Part shown: positions 8,584 to 17,489 of the stretch, in pieces | How positions within the stretch are numbered: position 1 is the stretch's first letter | How the letters are laid out: every line of letters starts with the position of its first letter | NCBI RefSeq assembly: GCF_000230555.1 | Contig: NC_016078.1 | Span: 2,356,001 to 2,420,000, forward strand | Reading direction: 5' to 3' | Length of the DNA stretch: 64,000 nucleotides | From: Pelagibacterium halotolerans B2 | Lineage (GTDB): Bacteria; Pseudomonadota; Alphaproteobacteria; Rhizobiales; Devosiaceae | Program-made: the position numbers and the translations under genes | The notes under the pieces: generated by a model | What the model saw: only the letters and a program-made list of their open reading frames with translations | Told to the model about the DNA's origin: nothing | Database searches by the model: none

Positions 8584-9540
8584 CTATTCGACATCACCAT
8601 GGCGGTGCATTTGACCGCCCTTCCATTCGCCCGCACCAATCAGGTCGGACAATGTCCGGCGTACGGTGGCGGCCAGTTCGTTGGTCAACCACGAGCCGCG
8701 CATTTCGCGCCGCCGCACGATGGCCAGGGTCGAAACAAGCGGCGGCTTATCGATGGGATAGGCCTGCATCTCGCCCAGCGCGACGTCTTTTTGCACGCTC
8801 GAATAGGTGGCGACGGTGAACCCGAGGCCATAGCGGATCATGGCCTTGATCAGCCCGATGCTGTCGACTTCGGTCTTGAAATTGAGATGGACGCCGAACT
8901 GGGCGGCGGCATTTTCCAGAAGACGGCGATTGGCGTGCGGAAGCGCGGGCATGATGAGCGGCAAATCGCTCATTTCGCCGACCGAAATGGATGCGCCGAT
9001 GCGGGGAAGGCTACCGTGGGCTTTGCGGCCGGGGCCGACTAAGACGGTATTTTCGTAAAGGATCGGCTCGATATCGAGATCATCGAGAGGGACTGGATTG
9101 TGCAACACGGCAAGATCGATGCGGCGATCGAGAATCCATTCGTGCAGCGAATTGGACCCGCCTTCGAGAAGGTGCAGGGCAATCTGGGGCCAGGTGCGCC
9201 GATAGTATTCAACGATCGGCGGCGCCAGTTGCGCCCCGGCCATGGGCGGCAGGCCGAGCACGACGTTACCCACCGCCAGCTCATTACCTCCCGCAATGTG
9301 GTCGCGGGTCTGCTCGAGCAGGCTCAGAACCGCCTCGGCGCGTTCCATGAGCATGAAGCCGGCCTTGGTGAGTTCAACCCCCTTGCCATGGCGGTGGAGC
9401 AGTTGAGTCCCCAGTTCGTGCTCGAGCTTTTGCACCTGACGACTGATGGCCGGCTGGGCAATCCGCAGCTCGGTGGCCGCCTTGCTGAAGCTCTTGGAGC
9501 GAACGACCTGAACAAAATAGCGCAGCGATTTGGTGTCCAC
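8584..9540 (-). CDS. LysR family transcriptional regulator
   Basis: 318 residues: N-terminal winged helix-turn-helix (about 1-60, with FVQVVRSKSFSKAATELRI and QPAISRQVQKLEHELG) and a C-terminal LysR substrate-binding domain. GTG 9540 gives the standard LysR start with YFVQV following. It lies directly upstream of, and on the same strand as, the tct/catabolic locus, and is probably its activator responding to the imported acid or a pathway intermediate. The arrangement is not the usual divergent one, so the operator is expected in the 8380-8583 gap. Confidence 0.93.
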   Translation of the reverse strand: MDTKSLRYFVQVVRSKSFSKAATELRIAQPAISRQVQKLEHELGTQLLHRHGKGVELTKAGFMLMERAEAVLSLLEQTRDHIAGGNELAVGNVVLGLPPMAGAQLAPPIVEYYRRTWPQIALHLLEGGSNSLHEWILDRRIDLAVLHNPVPLDDLDIEPILYENTVLVGPGRKAHGSLPRIGASISVGEMSDLPLIMPALPHANRRLLENAAAQFGVHLNFKTEVDSIGLIKAMIRYGLGFTVATYSSVQKDVALGEMQAYPIDKPPLVSTLAIVRRREMRGSWLTNELAATVRRTLSDLIGAGEWKGGQMHRHGDVE

Positions 9541-10084
9541 GTCTGTCTCGCTCTCGGGCTATCGTGCGTCAAATGACATATACCTGCTGGTTCGGGTCGA
9601 CAATGACGTAAGGCGCGAAAGCGGTAGGGCGCCATTGTCGTTGCACCGAGATGGGCGGGCAAAAAGGAGCGCATTTCCGTTGAGGTGCAACCGCCGCCCG
9701 CGCGCCATCATCTCAGGTTCGGCGGCGGGCCGAAGAACCAGCCGATTCAGCGTTCTACAGTCTCGGTCGCCATTCACCATGCATGGCATGGTCTCATGTC
9801 CATCGGCCGCTACCATCAGGCACACTGGCCAGGGGGCGCGATTTCGCCGAGAACCGCGATTTTGCACTCTAGCCGGATTTGGCAGCGGAGGACCGCTACA
9901 GCCAATCCCCACACCTACCGGAGATACGCTACCGGCTCCGATTGTTCTCGCGGCTTTTGGCGACGCAGGTATGCTGTCTGTCTGACTGGATTGGGGCCGT
10001 TACCGGACGATCTGCTTTCGACGCGGCTGCGCCCGAACGCGGACATGGTATAGTGCCGCAGAGGTTCTCTGGCTCCAAGCTTGA
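9541..10084. other. 544-bp intergenic stretch with no convincing gene
   Basis: Holds the promoter side of lysR and the 3' end of the gamma-glutamyltransferase transcript. Short open frames on both strands have no family-like motifs and no Shine-Dalgarno support. I see no tRNA, strong terminator or repeat. Confidence 0.6.
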
Positions 10085-11581
10085 TCAGCCACGCGGATCA
10101 TGCGCACCAGACAATCCACCGTTTTCAAACATGCTGACGACACCGGCCTGCCCCGCCAGCGGGCTGAATGCGGGGATAGGGCTGACCTCATGGCCGCGCC
10201 GCGACAACTGTTCAAACACCGCTTTGGAGAACTGCCCTTCGAGCTTGAGCGTATCGCGGCTGTCGGAAAAGGTCCGACCGAGAAGAAATCGCCCCCCCGC
10301 CAATGCCTCAGCCGATGATCGGCCATAGTCGATGAGACGGGTGAGCAGCATGGCGAGTGTTTGCGGCTGCCCATCGGCCCCTTGCGTTCCGTAAAGCAGG
10401 TACGGCTTGCCGTCGCACAGCGCCATTCCGGGATTGAGCGTATAAAAGGGCCGTTTGCCTGGTCGAAAGCCATTCACATGATCGGGGTCGGGATCGAACG
10501 CGGCTCCCCGGTTCTGCCAGAGAATGCCGGTATCGCCCGCAACGACCCCGCTCCCCCAGTCGAAATAGATGCTCTGGAGAACGGAGGCACACCGCCCCTC
10601 CCCATCAACAGCGGCGAAGTATACAGTGTCGGCGGGCGCAAACCTGTGCGGCCACTCCATTGCACTGCCACCGATGCTGTCGGCCTTGGCCCGCAGCCGC
10701 ACAGGATCGAGCAAACTGTCGAGATCGAGGGTCTGGCCATCGGGGTCTGCGATTTTTGGCCGGTCAAGAAAAGCGCGCTTTACCGCTTCGACAACCAGAT
10801 GAACATGCTCCGCGCTATCCTCGATTATCGACGAAAAATCGAAATGGGAGAGGATGCCCATGATGCCAAGCGTCGTCATTCCTTGTGTCGGCGCAGGCGG
10901 CGCGAGAAGCCGTAGCCCGCGATAATCGATACCGATAGGCGCAACGCTGCGCGTCCGCGTCTCCGCAAGATCGGCATGGGCAATTGGCACGCCTGCCGTA
11001 TTGAGACCTGCAACGATCCGGTCGGCCAACGCCCCTTCGTAAAAACTCCGGGCGCCGTCGGTCGCGATGGCTTCGAGCGTGCGGGCCAACTGCGGTTGGA
11101 TGCTGATTTCGCCCGGCCCAAATAGAGCATCAAACCCGGACCAGTTGACCGTCTCTCCCGCTCTCAGACTGCGCCAATAGGCTTGCGACGATGAAACCCC
11201 AAACCCCTTGGCGGCGGTTTCGATCGCAGGGGCGATGAGGTCGCCGAGCGAATGCCACGCTGGCCAGTGCGCCAGCGCATGCGCCCAGCTGTCGACCACC
11301 GCTGCTGTTGTCAGTGCAGAGCGCGGACCGCGAATCGGTATGGGGCCCGTCGCGTCTCCATTGCGGATCGCCTGCCCGATTCCCATGAATGCCGTTTCGT
11401 TGCCCCGCCCATCCGAAACCAGCCAGACCGCGTCTCCGCCAATGCCGCAGAAATGGGGATAAACCACCGCCATCATCGCATTGACCGCAATCGCGGCCTC
11501 GATTGCGCTACCGCCTTTGGCCAAGACCTCCTCCCCGGCCCGCGTCGCAAGCGGATGAGGACTGATCACCATTCCGGCCAT
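10085..11581 (-). CDS. Gamma-glutamyltransferase family protein (Ntn hydrolase)
   Basis: About 498 residues, cytoplasmic by lack of a signal peptide, like the shorter YwrD-type members. It begins MAGMVISPHPLATRAG, then HFCGIGGDAVWLV and, near residue 325, ADTVYFAAVDGEG: the Thr after ADT aligns with the autocatalytic nucleophile that splits the proenzyme. A C-terminal YLLYGTQGADGQPQ segment replaces the GGGG-containing family motif. Start 11581 shares one base (TAATG) with the stop of the preceding isochorismatase-like gene. The family transfers or hydrolyses gamma-glutamyl groups or acyl amides; substrate here unknown. Its neighbours are damaged, so its expression and use are uncertain. Confidence 0.88.
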   Translation of the reverse strand: MAGMVISPHPLATRAGEEVLAKGGSAIEAAIAVNAMMAVVYPHFCGIGGDAVWLVSDGRGNETAFMGIGQAIRNGDATGPIPIRGPRSALTTAAVVDSWAHALAHWPAWHSLGDLIAPAIETAAKGFGVSSSQAYWRSLRAGETVNWSGFDALFGPGEISIQPQLARTLEAIATDGARSFYEGALADRIVAGLNTAGVPIAHADLAETRTRSVAPIGIDYRGLRLLAPPAPTQGMTTLGIMGILSHFDFSSIIEDSAEHVHLVVEAVKRAFLDRPKIADPDGQTLDLDSLLDPVRLRAKADSIGGSAMEWPHRFAPADTVYFAAVDGEGRCASVLQSIYFDWGSGVVAGDTGILWQNRGAAFDPDPDHVNGFRPGKRPFYTLNPGMALCDGKPYLLYGTQGADGQPQTLAMLLTRLIDYGRSSAEALAGGRFLLGRTFSDSRDTLKLEGQFSKAVFEQLSRRGHEVSPIPAFSPLAGQAGVVSMFENGGLSGAHDPRG

Positions 11582-12237
11582 TACAGAAGACTCCGGAACT
11601 CGAGCGTCGTCATCACGCATTGATCCATATTGACCCCGGCAATGAGCAAGGTCCGCACACCGAGATTGCGCAACACGGCATCGGTCTCGCAGTCGCAGAA
11701 TGCGCTGAACCGGTGCTTGGTGATCTGGTAATCGGCCGTCCCGGGATTGATCTCGTCAACCACCTCGGCACCCCAACTTCCCCTGGCAATCACTTCCGAT
11801 CGCGTGCCGGGCACTGGCTGGCCAAGATTGGTCTCATTGGCATGCGGATTGTGCGCATGCTGGAGAGAGGGCGCGATGTTGAGGAGATCTTTGCGCACCC
11901 CCCAATTGACCCAAACAACGGGTATCCCCGCCTGCCGCCCCACCTCGATCATGGATTTGAGCGGTAAAATCGGTTTGCGGTTGGGCGTAATGTCGATGCC
12001 GCGTGAATGCAGCCACCCCCCTTCGGTGCAAAAGTCATTCTGCATGTCGACGATCAGCAGCGCTGTCTTGCTGGCATCGATGGTGATCGATTGCGGCTCG
12101 GCATCGATATCGAGCGGGCGATAGGTCCTGGATGGGCGGCTCATATCGACATGGGTGTCGGTTACCAACCAGCCCTGGCTGGCATCATGCCCCATCAGGA
12201 GCGGTTCGGCGGGTTCAGGTTTGGGTTCGGCGGTCAT
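11581..12237 (-). CDS. Isochorismatase-like cysteine hydrolase, C-terminally short
   Basis: Cysteine hydrolase fold of 218 residues. The catalytic triad is visible: Asp in LLIVDMQNDF (near residue 65), Lys in ITKHRFSAF, and Cys in AGVNMDQCVMTT near the end. The protein stops eight residues after that motif (EFRSLL), whereas relatives carry a further 30-60 residues containing a strand and helix that close the fold. An unusual ~55-residue N-terminal extension precedes the core. The stop is fused to the start of the next gene as TAATG, suggesting that a deletion joined the two. Family activities include amide and N-carbamoyl hydrolysis. Activity of this copy is doubtful. Confidence 0.8.
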   Translation of the reverse strand: MTAEPKPEPAEPLLMGHDASQGWLVTDTHVDMSRPSRTYRPLDIDAEPQSITIDASKTALLIVDMQNDFCTEGGWLHSRGIDITPNRKPILPLKSMIEVGRQAGIPVVWVNWGVRKDLLNIAPSLQHAHNPHANETNLGQPVPGTRSEVIARGSWGAEVVDEINPGTADYQITKHRFSAFCDCETDAVLRNLGVRTLLIAGVNMDQCVMTTLEFRSLL

Positions 12238-12316
12238 GACAATACTGCTTTTGTCTGCGGGTTCTATTCGGGCGTTATGCGGCCCCGGCCGGGAGCCGCC
12301 GCTTCCTCAACGGAGG

Positions 12317-13394
12317 TCAGTTGGTCGAACCGATAACGCCTTCGACAAGGAAGCTCATGGTTTCGACCGCTTCCATATCCAGCGCCTCGCCTTCACCGGC
12401 CATAAGAGTTCCGTCCTGGGCCGTGATCGGGCCGGACCATATGTCGAATTCACCAGCAATGATCGCGTCCTTGAGTTCGAGAATTCCGCCTGGAAATCGG
12501 CGGGAATCACATCGTTGAAGGGATCGAGAACGGCGGCGCCACCGGCCAGATCGGAGCGCACAGGGCTCGGCTCCCAGGTGCCGGCGTGAATTTCCTCGAC
12601 CAGATCGAGCATCATCGGACCCCAGTTCCAGGAGACGCCGGTTAAAACCGCCTCGGGTGCGCGATCCATGACATCGACGTCCTTGCCGATGACATAGACA
12701 CCCCGCTGCTCTGCCGTCTGGGCAATAGTGATCGGGCTATCGAACTGGTCGGCGATCACGTCGATGCCTTCATCGGCAAAGGCATTGACGGCCCGGCTTC
12801 CTTTTGCGGCTCCCACCAGCCGCCAGTCCAGACCACGGTAACCGTGGCGTCCGGGTTCACCGATTGGGCACCCAGTGTGAACGCATTGATGGAGCGGAAA
12901 CGCTGCGGGATCTGGAAGGCGCCGACGAAGCCGAGCTTCCCCGTCTCCGACATTTCACCTGCGACCTTGCCGGCCAGATACATGCCATCGTCGCTGTCTG
13001 CCCAATAGGTGCCGACATTGGCTGACGTTTTGAGACCGCCCGCATGAAGAAATTTCACGTCCGGATAGTGTTCACCGAGCGAGATCGCGTAGTCGAGATA
13101 GCCATAGCTCGTTGCAAAGATGATGCCGTGACCTGAATTCACGAGCCGTTCCATCACCTGCTCGACTTCGGCCGATTCGGGGATGTTCTCGATCGCCGTG
13201 GTCTCGATGCCTTCGAGATTTTCCTCGAGATAAATGCGCCCGAGATCCATCGACATGTTGTAGCCATAATCCGCGACCGGACCCACATAAATGAATCCTA
13301 TCTTGTCGGGATCGGTCTGCGCCATGACCGGCAAGGGAAAGGCGAGGGCGGCAAGCGTTGCAATAACCAGCTTTCGGGAGGCGCTTATGTTCAT
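12317..13394 (-). pseudogene. BMP family ABC transporter substrate-binding protein, two frameshifts
   Basis: A full-length BMP/PnrA-like lipoprotein-type receptor can be read only by changing frame twice. Frame 1 from ATG 13394 has a signal peptide (LVIATLAALAFPLPVMA), then IGFIYVGPVADYGYN, HGIIFATSYGY and GWWEPQKEAG. Near 12797 one base is missing in a G-run, after which VNAFADEGIDVIADQ and VSWNWGPMMLDLV continue. Near 12480 another base is missing, after which AGEFDIWSGPITAQDG and the C-terminus follow to the TGA at 12317-12319. Adding two bases makes a 359-codon gene. No ABC ATPase or permease lies nearby. It is a pseudogene unless both shifts are sequencing errors. Confidence 0.85.
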
Positions 13395-13640
13395 GATGAA
13401 AGTTTCCTTGGGATGTCGAAAAGTAATTACACGCTTACTAATGCAACCCTGATGCCAATCCATGTCCTTGCAATCCGCATGCCTGCGTCAAATAGTAAAA
13501 ATCTATATACTTAAATCATTTAGCGGCATGCATTTCCGCGGCGGCCCGGTGCAGGATCGGCCCCAGGACACGAAAGATTCCGCTCCCTGCACAGCAAATG
13601 CGCAGGATCTGCCTAATTTTGCATCGGTTGAAGGGCGCGC

Positions 13641-14309
13641 CTAAGCGCGCGGCAGCGGCGCCAGGAAACTTTCGAGAACATCTCGCGCGAGCCGATAGTG
13701 CTCATCCTGCCAGGATTGCGAAAGGAGCTGTTCGTTCCAGATGATGGAAAGCGTATAGGCGTTGGATTTGTAGAAATAAGAAAGCGCGACCATGACGATA
13801 TAAAGGTGCAGCGCATTGATCCCGGCACGAATACTGCCATCCTCCTCCCCGCGCCGGAGCAGCGTGTCGATATGCTCGACAACGGGCGAAGCCGCTTGCG
13901 GCGTGGCAGAGGAATTTTTCAGGAATTCCCCCTGCATCAGATTTTCCGAAGAGAGCAGGCGGATCAGTTCGGGGTGACGCGCAAAATGCCCGAAGATGAA
14001 ATCGAACATCGTCATAAGGCCCGACAATGGCGCGGTCGCCGAAACATCGAGCTTGAGCTCTTCGGCCCTCAGCTCACCGAGCACCTTTTCAAGCACGGCA
14101 ACGTAAAGCCCGGCCTTGTCGGTGAAATAGTGATAGACCATCCTGGCATTTACATCGGCAGCCTTGCAGATCGCATCCACCCGCGCACCCGTATAGCCAT
14201 GCTGGGCGAACTGGTCCGTCGCCGCGCGCAGAATCCGCTCACGCGTCTCGGCGATATTGACGGCCCGCGGCCCGAGTGGCGCTCCCATTCGTTTTCTGGC
14301 CGAAGACAC
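13641..14309 (-). CDS. TetR/AcrR family transcriptional regulator
   Basis: 222 residues: N-terminal TetR helix-turn-helix (about 20-65: AATDQFAQHGYTGARVDAI, then VYHYFTDKAGLYVAVL) and a helical ligand-binding C-terminal domain with the FARHPELIRLLSSEN segment seen in RutR/NicS-like members. GTG 14309 has AGGAG at good spacing. It lies upstream of, and on the same strand as, the decayed BMP/hydrolase/GGT locus and is its likely regulator. Confidence 0.9.
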   Translation of the reverse strand: MSSARKRMGAPLGPRAVNIAETRERILRAATDQFAQHGYTGARVDAICKAADVNARMVYHYFTDKAGLYVAVLEKVLGELRAEELKLDVSATAPLSGLMTMFDFIFGHFARHPELIRLLSSENLMQGEFLKNSSATPQAASPVVEHIDTLLRRGEEDGSIRAGINALHLYIVMVALSYFYKSNAYTLSIIWNEQLLSQSWQDEHYRLARDVLESFLAPLPRA

Positions 14310-14754
14310 AAGTTTCTCCTGACTGCCCCCGTGCTGATAGCCGCCCCCGGCCTGTTAGGCAACAATTCGACCGTCAGAAGTCGTGACTATTGCGTTTGGC
14401 CAATACGCCTTTCGACCGTTAAGAGAGTGAAGGCCGCATGGCAGAGCAACTGCCGGCCAGTAGATCGAGCTTCCAGTCAATCTGCTCGTTGCCGATTTGA
14501 AAGACGGACAGTTTCCGAGCGCAATAACCAAATTCGGGAATGACCAAGAAGCGAGTGCCTCCAGGCTTTTCGATTTGGGGCCGATATCGGGCTATCTGTT
14601 TTCAGGATTTGCGCCCGAATCGCGGAGCGACCAGAATACGGCGCGTGTAAGACCATCCTTTGCCCGCGATAGCGGGCCCCGATTGCAGAAGCCCCTTTAT
14701 CGCGGCCGCTCTCTGCGCTAGCGTCGATGAAACCGCAGTTTCAGGGGCGCGCGC
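14310..14754. other. 445-bp intergenic stretch between tetR and rpiR
   Basis: Divergent promoter region for the TetR gene (minus) and RpiR gene (plus). I see no credible coding sequence, tRNA or strong hairpin. An operator could not be identified by eye. Confidence 0.6.
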
Positions 14755-15600
14755 GTGAAACAGACATTGCCGAAGACTTTCCTCGGTCGCATTCGTGCCG
14801 CACTGCCTGAGTTGCATCCTGCCGAACGACGGTTGGGCGAATTCCTCTGCGACTTTCCCGGCGAACTGGCGAGCTATGATGCCCAGGAACTGGCGCGACT
14901 GGCTAATGTCTCCAAGGCCACTGTGTCGCGCTTCGTGCGTCGGCTGGATTATGCCAGCTACGACGAAGCGCGGCGTCATGCCCGTGAAGACCAACGGTCT
15001 GGGTCACGCCTGTTTCTCAGCCATCCTGGCGACACGCATCCCGAAGCATCGCTGCTGGCAGCTATTGAACAGAGTAAAGCCAACCTCGACCAGACGTTCA
15101 CGACCATACCCCAGGCCGAGATCGATGCGATGGCCAAGGCCATGCTTGGCGCGCGCAAGGTTTGGATCGTGGGCTTCCGTGCCAGCCATCCGCTGGCCGA
15201 CTATCTGCGCTGGCAACTGACCCAGGTCATCGAAAATGTCGTGGCGATCCCGGGTGGTGGCGAAACGCTGGGGGAGCATCTGGCGAGCGTCTCCGCCGAT
15301 GATTGCGTTGTTGTCTTTGGGTTGCGCAGGCGTGTCGCGGGCATGGAAGCCTTGCTGGACTATCTGGCCGCGAGCAGGGCGCCGCTGGCCTATGTGACCG
15401 ATGAGGGACTGGAGCCCGATCGTCGCGCACGCTGGCACCTGCGTTGCCATACGGCCTCGAGCGGCCCGCTGTTCAACCATGTCTCGGTGATGGCCCTGTG
15501 CCATGTGCTGATTGCACGCACTATCGACCTGTCGGCCTCAACCGGCCGAGCCCGGCTACGCCGTATCGAAGCGGCCAATGACAGTCTCAACGAGCTCTGA
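14755..15600 (+). CDS. MurR/RpiR family transcriptional regulator
   Basis: 281 residues: N-terminal HTH_6 domain (about 1-77, ERRLGEFLCDFPGELASY then LANVSKATVSRFVRRL) and a C-terminal SIS domain (about 125-255, with ARKVWIVGFRASHPLADYL). SIS domains bind phosphosugars or related ligands. The GTG start at 14755 gives the usual N-terminus. It is followed after 260 bp by a TRAP transporter operon in the same orientation, which it probably controls. Confidence 0.92.
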   Translation: MKQTLPKTFLGRIRAALPELHPAERRLGEFLCDFPGELASYDAQELARLANVSKATVSRFVRRLDYASYDEARRHAREDQRSGSRLFLSHPGDTHPEASLLAAIEQSKANLDQTFTTIPQAEIDAMAKAMLGARKVWIVGFRASHPLADYLRWQLTQVIENVVAIPGGGETLGEHLASVSADDCVVVFGLRRRVAGMEALLDYLAASRAPLAYVTDEGLEPDRRARWHLRCHTASSGPLFNHVSVMALCHVLIARTIDLSASTGRARLRRIEAANDSLNEL

Positions 15601-15737
15601 CTGCCGCCCAAATTGGCAGCAGCCCACACATGTGCTGAAACTGTAGTCAGAACTCCACCAGCGCACGAAATCAGAATTTCACCGTCTGTTGTGTTATCTC
15701 CCTGATAAGTCTATGAAATCTCGATTTCTTATACTTC

Positions 15738-15753
15738 TGGCATGAAACCTGCA
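15738..15753 (+). promoter_or_regulatory. Sigma-54-like -24/-12 element upstream of the TRAP operon
   Basis: TGGCATGAAACCTGCA has GG and GC exactly spaced as in -24/-12 promoters; the -12 half is CTGCA rather than TTGCA. It lies about 109 bp before dctP. TRAP systems are sometimes sigma-54-dependent, but the local regulator is RpiR-type, so this is tentative. Confidence 0.35.
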
Positions 15754-15861
15754 TTGCTTGACGAGCCAGCCAGAGCGGTTGGCTGCCCTTTGGGGCTTCA
15801 GGAATAGACCGCCGCGCGGACCTCCAGATCGATCGCGGCACTAACCAGGAAGGCAATTGAT

Positions 15862-16899
15862 ATGATCAACCGTTCGATCCTGACAGCCTTGGCCGTCGCC
15901 ACGCTGTTCGTTCCCGCCGCCTATGCGCAGTCGCTGTCGTTCAAGGTGCTTGGCCAGCCGGCCGGTTCGGGGCTCATCGCCCAGAACAAGGAGCAGCCCT
16001 TCTTCGAGGCGCTCGCCGAGAATGCCGGTCTCGACGTGTCCGTGCAGTATCTGCCGGTCGATGTCGCCGGCATTCCGGATTCCGATGGCCTGCGGGTTCT
16101 CAAGTCGGGCCTGTTCGACATCGTCTCCATTCGCGGTCCGCAGGTGAGCCGTGACGAACCCTCGATCCTGGGCATGGACCTGATCGGCCTCAACACCAGC
16201 TATGAAAGCGGCCGCGCCCATATCGACGCCTTCTACGACACCGTCGACCAGCGCCTACAGACCCAGTTCAATGCCAAGCTGCTCGGCGTCTGGCCTGCCG
16301 GTCCCCAGATCATCTTCTGCAAGCCGGAAATCTCCGGGCTCGCGGACCTCCAGGGCCTCAAGGTTCGCGTCGGCGACCAGAGTGCTGCCAATTTCATGGC
16401 GGGCCTGGGCGCAACCGGTGTTCCGATGCCCTTTGGCGAAGTGCAGCAATCACTGGCGCGCGGCGTCGTCGATTGTGCGGTCACCGGCCCAGCATCGGCC
16501 AATTCGGGCGGCTGGCCGGAAGCCACGACCACGGTTCTACCTCTGGCCCTGCAAATGGCAGTCAACGGCTATGCTATTAACCTCGACAAGTGGAACGCCA
16601 TGTCTGCCGAGGACCAGGACAAGCTCCAGACGGCGATCACGGCCCTGACTGACGACATCTGGACCTATTCCGAAGAACTCTATGCTGATGCCATGCGCTG
16701 CAACAGCGGCGAAACGCCATGCTCGCTGGCAACCTCCTACAGCCTCAAGCAGGCGCCGGTCTCCGATACGGATGTGGCAACCGTCGCCGCAGCAGTGGGT
16801 GAAGTGTCCCTGCCGGTCTGGGCCGAGCAGTGCAACGCGGTCTTTGCCGAGTGCGAAGCCAAATGGCGCGAGACGGTCGGCTTGGAGCTCGGTCTCTGA
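15862..16899 (+). CDS. TRAP transporter substrate-binding protein, DctP-like
   Basis: Periplasmic solute receptor of a TRAP system, 345 residues. Signal peptide about residues 1-22 (ILTALAVATLFVPAAYA, then QS). DctP-family segments: VWPAGPQIIFC, DLQGLKVRVGDQS, and MPFGEVQQSLARGVVDCAV, the last holding the region just after the carboxylate-binding Arg (KVRVGD). GGAAGG precedes ATG 15862. It is the first gene of a dctP-Q-M-racemase operon. The ligand is presumably an organic acid; the C-terminal part has several Cys residues, which is less usual. Confidence 0.92.
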   Translation: MINRSILTALAVATLFVPAAYAQSLSFKVLGQPAGSGLIAQNKEQPFFEALAENAGLDVSVQYLPVDVAGIPDSDGLRVLKSGLFDIVSIRGPQVSRDEPSILGMDLIGLNTSYESGRAHIDAFYDTVDQRLQTQFNAKLLGVWPAGPQIIFCKPEISGLADLQGLKVRVGDQSAANFMAGLGATGVPMPFGEVQQSLARGVVDCAVTGPASANSGGWPEATTTVLPLALQMAVNGYAINLDKWNAMSAEDQDKLQTAITALTDDIWTYSEELYADAMRCNSGETPCSLATSYSLKQAPVSDTDVATVAAAVGEVSLPVWAEQCNAVFAECEAKWRETVGLELGL

Positions 16900-16923
16900 C
16901 CCAGGCACAGTGGGAGAGGATAC

Positions 16924-17487
16924 ATGAAACGCATGGCGCAACTGTCTGGCATCACGTTTGGCGCGATCATGATCGCGCTATCATTTGCGATTGCGGCAGA
17001 GACTATCCTGCGAAAGTTCTTCTCCCACTCAATGGGCGGCATTGACGAATTGGGCGGCTATGCTGTCGCGGTCATCGCGCCGCTGGCCTTCCTCGTCACC
17101 GCCTATGAGCAGGCCCATATCCGCATCAACATCCTGCACGGAAAGCTGCCATTGCGGGCACGGGCCATTCTCAACACTGTCGCGGCGGTCTCCCTGGGCC
17201 TGCTGGCATTGTTCCTGCTCTATTTCACTTTCAAGACCGTGCAGGACACGCTGACCTATCGCTCCATCGCCCAGACCCCCTGGGCAACACCTCTCATTTT
17301 TCCGCAGAGCGTGTGGTTGGTCGCCATGCTCGCCTTCACCGCCGGTACACTTGTGATCTCGGCACGGACCTTGCTGTTGGCGATCCGGGGGGACTGGACG
17401 ACGCTGGACCGAAAATTCGGACCCGGCTCGCCGCAGGATGAGCTGGAGGCCGAACTGGCCGAACTGAAGACCCGCGAAAGGGCGTAG
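16924..17487 (+). CDS. TRAP transporter small permease, DctQ-like
   Basis: 187-residue membrane protein with four hydrophobic segments and the DctQ pattern: first helix GITFGAIMIALSFAIAAET, then GGIDELGGYAVAVIAPLAF after the conserved W/E-type loop. GGGAGAGG precedes ATG 16924. Two bases separate it from dctM. The C-terminal tail is charged and cytoplasmic. Confidence 0.9.
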   Translation: MKRMAQLSGITFGAIMIALSFAIAAETILRKFFSHSMGGIDELGGYAVAVIAPLAFLVTAYEQAHIRINILHGKLPLRARAILNTVAAVSLGLLALFLLYFTFKTVQDTLTYRSIAQTPWATPLIFPQSVWLVAMLAFTAGTLVISARTLLLAIRGDWTTLDRKFGPGSPQDELEAELAELKTRERA

Positions 17488-17489
17488 TC

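Noticed and set aside
9559..9912. 117-codon minus-strand frame in the lysR-GGT gap
   Set aside because: No Shine-Dalgarno, no motif, and Arg/Pro/Ser-rich shadow-like composition.
12317..12816. Two separate small genes in place of one BMP receptor
   Set aside because: The consecutive frames together reproduce one receptor from signal peptide to C-terminus, so they are fragments of a single broken gene.
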